From positions 62,001-126,000 of the forward strand of contig JAAEZZ010000004.1 in the NCBI GenBank assembly GCA_018222605.1: a stretch of DNA of 64,000 bases, read 5' to 3'. The notes beneath the pieces were generated by a model. The model was not told the DNA's origin, ran no database searches, and worked only from the letters and a program-made list of their open reading frames with translations. A program made the position numbers and the translations under genes. The DNA comes from Alphaproteobacteria bacterium. Lineage in GTDB: Bacteria > Pseudomonadota > Alphaproteobacteria > Caulobacterales > Hyphomonadaceae. This document shows, one piece after another, positions 59,974 to 64,000 of this stretch (the first letter of the stretch is position 1; each line of letters starts with the position of its first letter).

Positions 59974-60909
59974 ATGCCACGCATCAAGGCGAATGGGCTC
60001 GAGATCGAGTACGAAGAGACCGGTTCAGCTGATGATCCGATGATCCTGCTCATATCAGGCTATATGGGTCAGATGACGGAATGGCCTGACAGCTTCAAAC
60101 AGGCCCTTGCGGATGCCGGTCGCCGGGTTGTCACCTTCGACAATCGGGACATTGGACTGACGACTGCCACGGACGATCCAGGCCTGGAAGAGATTGTCCC
60201 TCCGCCCATGGAGGCACTGATGCAGGGCGCGGCCGAGGGCGCGCCAGTGCATGAGCAGGTGCCCTATGTGCTGGACGATATGGCGGCGGACGCTGCGGCC
60301 TTGATCGAAGCACTGGGCGCGGAACAGGCAGATATTCTGGGGCTTTCCATGGGCGGCATGATTGTTCAGCTCATGGCTCTGAACCATCCGGAGCGCGTGC
60401 GCACGCTGATCCCCGTGATGACCACGTCAGGCGATCCGGAGCTGCCACCCTCAGATCCCGAAGCCCTGGAGGCCCTGACAGCGGAACCGGAGGCAGACAC
60501 GCTGGAAGCCATAGGCGACCTGGCCGTACAGACATACCACGTCATTGGTTCGCATCCGGATATTCGCAACCCCGATGAGGAATTGCGCGCGGCCGCAATG
60601 GCAGACGTTCAGCGCGCCAATCGCCCTTCAGGTCTGGCCCGGCAGTTTTCCGCCCTGCTGGCGCAGCCGCGTTGGCATGACCGGCTTGGCACAGTGACAC
60701 ACCCTACCCTTGTCCTGCATGGCGCGGTGGACCGGCTGATCAATCCGGAAGGTGGGCGCGATATTGCCCGGCGCATTCCAAATGCGGAATTTGAAATCAT
60801 CGAGAAATGGGGACATGACCTGCCAGAGAAAGTCGTCCCTGCCCTGCTGAACCGGATCATTCCTTTCCTCGGCCGTACTGCACCATCAGGCCCGGCCCAT
60901 GCTGACTGA
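59974..60909 (+). CDS. Alpha/beta hydrolase
   Basis: A 311-residue serine hydrolase. The oxyanion-hole region reads ILLISGYMGQMTEWP; Ser125 lies in the elbow ILGLSMGGMIVQLMAL; the acid is in LVLHGAVDRLINPEGG, and the His in IIEKWGHDLPEK. No signal peptide, so cytoplasmic. The GLSMGGM elbow with FDNRDIGLTT is common to a large, uncharacterised group of esterases and lactonases (aclacinomycin methylesterase-like); the substrate cannot be given. Its 3' end overlaps the following DUF4336 gene by 11 bases, and the enoyl-CoA hydratase follows 16 bases later, suggesting a three-gene operon. Confidence 0.9.
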   Translation: MPRIKANGLEIEYEETGSADDPMILLISGYMGQMTEWPDSFKQALADAGRRVVTFDNRDIGLTTATDDPGLEEIVPPPMEALMQGAAEGAPVHEQVPYVLDDMAADAAALIEALGAEQADILGLSMGGMIVQLMALNHPERVRTLIPVMTTSGDPELPPSDPEALEALTAEPEADTLEAIGDLAVQTYHVIGSHPDIRNPDEELRAAAMADVQRANRPSGLARQFSALLAQPRWHDRLGTVTHPTLVLHGAVDRLINPEGGRDIARRIPNAEFEIIEKWGHDLPEKVVPALLNRIIPFLGRTAPSGPAHAD

Positions 60910-61603
60910 GATTGATGACAATATCTGGCTTGTGGACGGGCCAAATGTGAATTTCTATGGCTGCCCGTATCCGACCCGCATGGTGATCGTCCGCCTGCCG
61001 GGTGGAGACCTCTGGGTCTGGTCACCCATTCGGTTGACGGATGATTTGCAAGAGGCCGTCAATGCCCTGGGGCGCGTGGCGCATCTTGTCAGCCCGAACA
61101 AGATTCATCACCTCTTCCTGCAGGACTGGAACGCCGTCTGGCCGGATGCAAGGCTTTGGGGCCCTGCCTCTACGATCAAGAAGCGTAGCGACCTGAACTT
61201 TGAGCCTGCCCTGGAACACACTCCGCCTGCAGACTGGCAGGGCGTGATTGATCAGTTCTGGTTCAGGGGCTCCATTGCCATGGATGAAATTGCTTTCCTC
61301 CACACGCCCTCCGGCACCGCAATCTTTGCTGACCTGTCAGAGAATTTTTCGCAATCCTTCCTGGAGGCCAATTGGAAAAACTGGCAGCGCATGGTCGCCA
61401 ATCTATGGGGCATTGTGCAGGGCAAGGGCTACGCACCTCTGGAATGGCGGCTCAGCTGGATTGACCGTACGTCTGCGCGCAAGACCATTCTCCGCCTGAT
61501 CGGCCGAAAGCCTGAACATGTCATCATGGCACATGGCGAATGGATCGACACAGGCGCAGATGTCTTCCTGCGCCGGGCCTTCAGCTGGCTTTTAAAGGAA
61601 TAA
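60899..61603 (+). CDS. DUF4336 domain protein (metallo-beta-lactamase-like fold)
   Basis: A 234-residue protein. The start MLTEIDDNIWLVDGPNVNFYGCPYPTRMVIVRL and the LVSPNKIHHLFLQDWNAVWPDARLWGP block are DUF4336 signatures; the fold is a trimmed metallo-beta-lactamase barrel. HHLFLQDW and the late MAHGEWIDTGAD supply candidate metal residues, but the classic HxHxDH is absent, so hydrolytic activity is uncertain. The gene overlaps the upstream hydrolase by 11 bases, so the two proteins are made together. Confidence 0.85.
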   Translation: MLTEIDDNIWLVDGPNVNFYGCPYPTRMVIVRLPGGDLWVWSPIRLTDDLQEAVNALGRVAHLVSPNKIHHLFLQDWNAVWPDARLWGPASTIKKRSDLNFEPALEHTPPADWQGVIDQFWFRGSIAMDEIAFLHTPSGTAIFADLSENFSQSFLEANWKNWQRMVANLWGIVQGKGYAPLEWRLSWIDRTSARKTILRLIGRKPEHVIMAHGEWIDTGADVFLRRAFSWLLKE

Positions 61604-61619
61604 GCACAAGGACACTGTC

Positions 61620-62396
61620 ATGAATCTGATCACAACCCATCAGGATCAGGACATTCTGATCGTCACCCTGAACCGTCCGCAGGCGCGCAATGCGGTCGAC
61701 TCAGATACGGCTGCAGCCCTCTATGAGGCCTTCACCGCATTCGACGCCAATGAAGACCTCAGCGTTGCGATCCTGACAGGCGCGGGCGGCAATTTCTGCG
61801 CAGGCGCAGACCTGAAAGCCGTTGCCCAAGGCAAGGGAAACCGGGTTGAGGCCGAAGGTAATTTCGGCCCGATGGGGCCCAGCCGGTTGATGCTGTCAAA
61901 ACCCGTCATCGCAGCAATCGATGGATATGCCGTTGCAGGCGGACTGGAACTGGCCGTGTGGTGTGATCTGCGTGTGGTCTCACCCTCGGCAAAGTTCGGT
62001 GTTTTCTGCCGGCGCTTTGGTGTGCCCCTGATCGATGGGGGCACGATACGCCTGCCTCGCCTGATCGGCGCATCGCGGGCGATGGACATGATCCTGACCG
62101 GGCGAGAGGTGGACGCGGCAGAGGCCATGACCATCGGCCTTGCCAATTATGACACGGACGAAGAGACGGCGCTGCCCAAAGCCCTGGAAATTGCGCGCCA
62201 GATCGCCCGCTTCCCACAGTTCTGCATGCGGACTGACAGGCTGTCGGCCTTGCAACAGTGGAGCCTGGACCTGCCAACCGCCCTGAAGGCAGAAATCGAA
62301 GGCGGCCTAAAAGTGCTGCGGGCCGGCAGCGCCGTGGAAGGCGCCAGCCGCTTTGCCTCAGGCCAGGGCCGCGCGGGCAGCTTCAAACAGGACTAG
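61620..62396 (+). CDS. Enoyl-CoA hydratase/isomerase family (crotonase) protein
   Basis: A 258-residue crotonase-fold enzyme. The first oxyanion-hole block is AILTGAGGNFCAGADLKAVA and the second is AIDGYAVAGGLELAVWCDLRV, carrying the Glu that is one of the two usual catalytic residues of hydratases; the second catalytic Glu position (FCRRFGVPLIDGGT) is Asp/Val-like, so a hydratase function is not assured. It may be an isomerase, a decarboxylase, or act on an unusual acyl-CoA. It closes the three-gene set alpha/beta hydrolase-DUF4336-crotonase, probably for catabolism of an unidentified ester or acid. Its end lies three bases before the stop of the converging DUF2207 gene. Confidence 0.9.
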   Translation: MNLITTHQDQDILIVTLNRPQARNAVDSDTAAALYEAFTAFDANEDLSVAILTGAGGNFCAGADLKAVAQGKGNRVEAEGNFGPMGPSRLMLSKPVIAAIDGYAVAGGLELAVWCDLRVVSPSAKFGVFCRRFGVPLIDGGTIRLPRLIGASRAMDMILTGREVDAAEAMTIGLANYDTDEETALPKALEIARQIARFPQFCMRTDRLSALQQWSLDLPTALKAEIEGGLKVLRAGSAVEGASRFASGQGRAGSFKQD

Positions 62397-62399
62397 GCG

Positions 62400-64000
62400 T
62401 TACCAGCCGCCTCCACCGCCGCCCCCTCCGCCACCGCCGGAGAAACCACCGCCCCCTCCCCCGGAGGAGCTGGAGCTTTGTGGCAGAGAGCCGCTGACAC
62501 CGGAATTCATGGTAGACACCATGCTGTCGGTCATGCTGCTGAGATTGCCCAGCGAATGCGCGCCGAAATGTCCCCAGGCAGGGGAATAGTCTGCGGCCTC
62601 ACTAGGCAAGGCCTTTTCGAAATACTTCGTCCACGGCTTTTCCACGCCCAGCGCGATCGCATAGGACAGGAATTTCTCATAGCGATCCTTGCTCATCGGC
62701 GGCGGCGCATCACTGCCGACTTCAGCCGCATTCATCTGCAGCTTCTCCGCCGTTTCCAGATACAGCCGGAACCCTTCAATGTTGGTTCGGATTTTCTGGC
62801 CTTTTCTGGTCGGCGCCGGCATCAGATACATGAAGACACCATTCATGACGGCAAAGGCCAACACGACCAGAGTGTGCCACCACGTCCAGTTCACCGTGAC
62901 CAGCGCGGATACGACGATCACCAGAACAGTCATGATCAGGGCAACAATCGTATAGCCTATGTTCCACTTGAAATACGGGTCCCCATACTTTCGGGAAACA
63001 TACTTCCGGAAGGCTGTGTAGGCCTTGGTAAAATCGGCATCATAGATCGTGCCGAGCATCAGACGGGACCGGTCAGAAAACAATCCATGTTCCAGGATTT
63101 TCTCATCCTCGCTCAGCTTCGTAACATCCGCCTCCACTGTCCGGTTCAGCAAGGTGTTTTTCTTGTCCGACGCATCAATTGTAACAACGCCGCCGGTTGC
63201 CATGTGCAGCAGCGCGGAAATCAGTGAGCCATGGCCCCGGAATCCCCTGTAATAAATGTGGTGTACTGCGGCCGGCGAATAACCAGCCGGCGGCTCATAC
63301 TGCGCGAAGACCGGCCCCTTGGGCGGGTCCTCCCCCACCTTGCGGAAGCTCGCCAGCAGGAAGCCGAGCACGCCCAGAAATGACAGGGCCAGAATGCCCA
63401 GCGCGCCATAGCGGAACCAGAACAATGTGCTCTTGTCAGACAGGGAGGGCGGTGCAATCGCGCCCTTCTCGATACTGAGGGAGACGGTCAGCCCCTCTCT
63501 CAACCCCAGCGGCCGTGTGGTTTCGAACATATAGGCCCCACCACTCTGCCGGAAGGCATAATCATTACCGTCTACGCCATAGCCGCCTGTATAGGCCGTC
63601 TTGTCCAGCAGCACGGCATTCTCGGGCAGGGTTACGCGTAAGGAGGCCTTTTCAATCGGGAAAAGCCAGTAATTTCCGGTGACGTTCCAATAGAGTTCGT
63701 CATGATCCTCGAAATAGCGGATCTGGTTCTTCACCTCATATTCGATTTCGTAAACATGTTCGCCATGTTCAAGGTACTTGTCAGCATCGCCGATACGTAT
63801 CTGATAGGCATTACCTTCCTTGAGTATCTCATAAGGCTCACTGGCCCCATTGCGCGTTACGCGTTTAACCTTGTACTGATAAGGCAGCTTGTCGCCTTCA
63901 TGCAGGTCGTCGGCATAATAGCGCGGCAAGTCCCTGAAGATACCCCGGCGAATTTCATACCCTTCTGAGGTGACATTTAGCCGTTCGGACACGTCGATGT
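62400..64000 (-). CDS. DUF2207 membrane protein (N-terminus cut by window edge)
   Basis: At least 530 residues, running off the right edge: the frame is open to the last base, and the residues before the apparent GTG at 63992 ([13 protein letters not shown]) fit the conserved DUF2207 N-terminal strand, so the true start and signal peptide lie beyond the window. The visible part has the periplasmic DUF2207 domain ([15 protein letters not shown] ... [20 protein letters not shown] ... [22 protein letters not shown]). A membrane helix follows ([19 protein letters not shown]), then a cytoplasmic domain, two more helices (about 345-390), and a C-terminal tail of Ser and Gly repeats ending in Gly-Gly-Gly-Trp. 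The glycine-rich tail is a normal family feature. Function unknown. Confidence 0.9.
   Translation of the reverse strand, partial: IDVSERLNVTSEGYEIRRGIFRDLPRYYADDLHEGDKLPYQYKVKRVTRNGASEPYEILKEGNAYQIRIGDADKYLEHGEHVYEIEYEVKNQIRYFEDHDELYWNVTGNYWLFPIEKASLRVTLPENAVLLDKTAYTGGYGVDGNDYAFRQSGGAYMFETTRPLGLREGLTVSLSIEKGAIAPPSLSDKSTLFWFRYGALGILALSFLGVLGFLLASFRKVGEDPPKGPVFAQYEPPAGYSPAAVHHIYYRGFRGHGSLISALLHMATGGVVTIDASDKKNTLLNRTVEADVTKLSEDEKILEHGLFSDRSRLMLGTIYDADFTKAYTAFRKYVSRKYGDPYFKWNIGYTIVALIMTVLVIVVSALVTVNWTWWHTLVVLAFAVMNGVFMYLMPAPTRKGQKIRTNIEGFRLYLETAEKLQMNAAEVGSDAPPPMSKDRYEKFLSYAIALGVEKPWTKYFEKALPSEAADYSPAWGHFGAHSLGNLSSMTDSMVSTMNSGVSGSLPQSSSSSGGGGGGFSGGGGGGGGGGGW

Noticed and set aside
62400..62500. 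Simple-sequence tract coding for Gly and Ser, considered as a repeat expansion
   Set aside because: Glycine-rich C-terminal tails are a normal feature of DUF2207 proteins.

Overview
The window is GC-rich chromosomal DNA from an alphaproteobacterium, most likely a member of Hyphomonadaceae (Hyphomonas-like) or a close Caulobacterales relative. The evidence is a partial chpT at the left edge and a full cckA (the CckA-ChpT-CtrA cell-cycle phosphorelay), flbT, a one-cysteine DksA, DUF4167, and a core order of the type ubiG / lysC-ptsP ... prfA-prmC-DUF4167-clpB. I see no rRNA, tRNA, CRISPR array, insertion sequence or prophage. Genus assignment is an inference.

Layout. 1-7.7 kb: end of chpT, a small membrane protein, a ydbH-ynbE-ydbL set (predicted inner-to-outer-membrane lipid bridge), then two tandem M23 (LytM) peptidases. 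7.7-25.9 kb: clpB, DUF4167, prmC, prfA, then an accessory stretch (MAPEG protein, CE15-type esterase lipoprotein, LytTR membrane regulator, acyltransferase, TRIC channel, His-rich lipoprotein), followed by the core block ispG, rodZ-like, ptsP, lysC, and divergently ubiG-DUF924. 25.9-35.2 kb: MFS transporter, M20 peptidase, DUF2236 oxygenase with a divergent TetR regulator, uvrC, a small membrane protein, aspartate aminotransferase, dps. 35.2-43.3 kb: a candidate anti-Shine-Dalgarno small RNA, a LysR regulator, a divergent DUF882 peptidase and L,D-transpeptidase pair, an iron-sulfur photolyase, an S24-type repressor divergent from a hydrolase, and a repeat-rich segment with one doubtful ORF. 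43.4-54.8 kb: cckA, a DUF885-YceI lipoprotein pair, TerC, an atypical FliM, dksA, an orphan membrane protein, MarC, and flbT with a coupled unknown gene. 54.9-64 kb: moxR, DUF2270, mscS, a secreted protein, the VWA partner of MoxR, alpha/beta hydrolase-DUF4336-enoyl-CoA hydratase, and a DUF2207 membrane protein cut by the right edge.

Themes. Many genes serve the envelope: the YdbH bridge, LytM peptidases, L,D-transpeptidase, the RodZ-like protein, MscS, and lipoproteins. Several serve stress or global control: ClpB, Dps, DksA, EI-Ntr, UvrC, photolyase, CckA and ChpT. The most interesting unannotated element is on the minus strand near 35334-35446: a compact RNA with two exposed CCUCC segments and a strong intrinsic terminator. 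Starts were moved inward where the longest ORF lacked a ribosome binding site or ran into a neighbouring gene; each case is explained in its entry.
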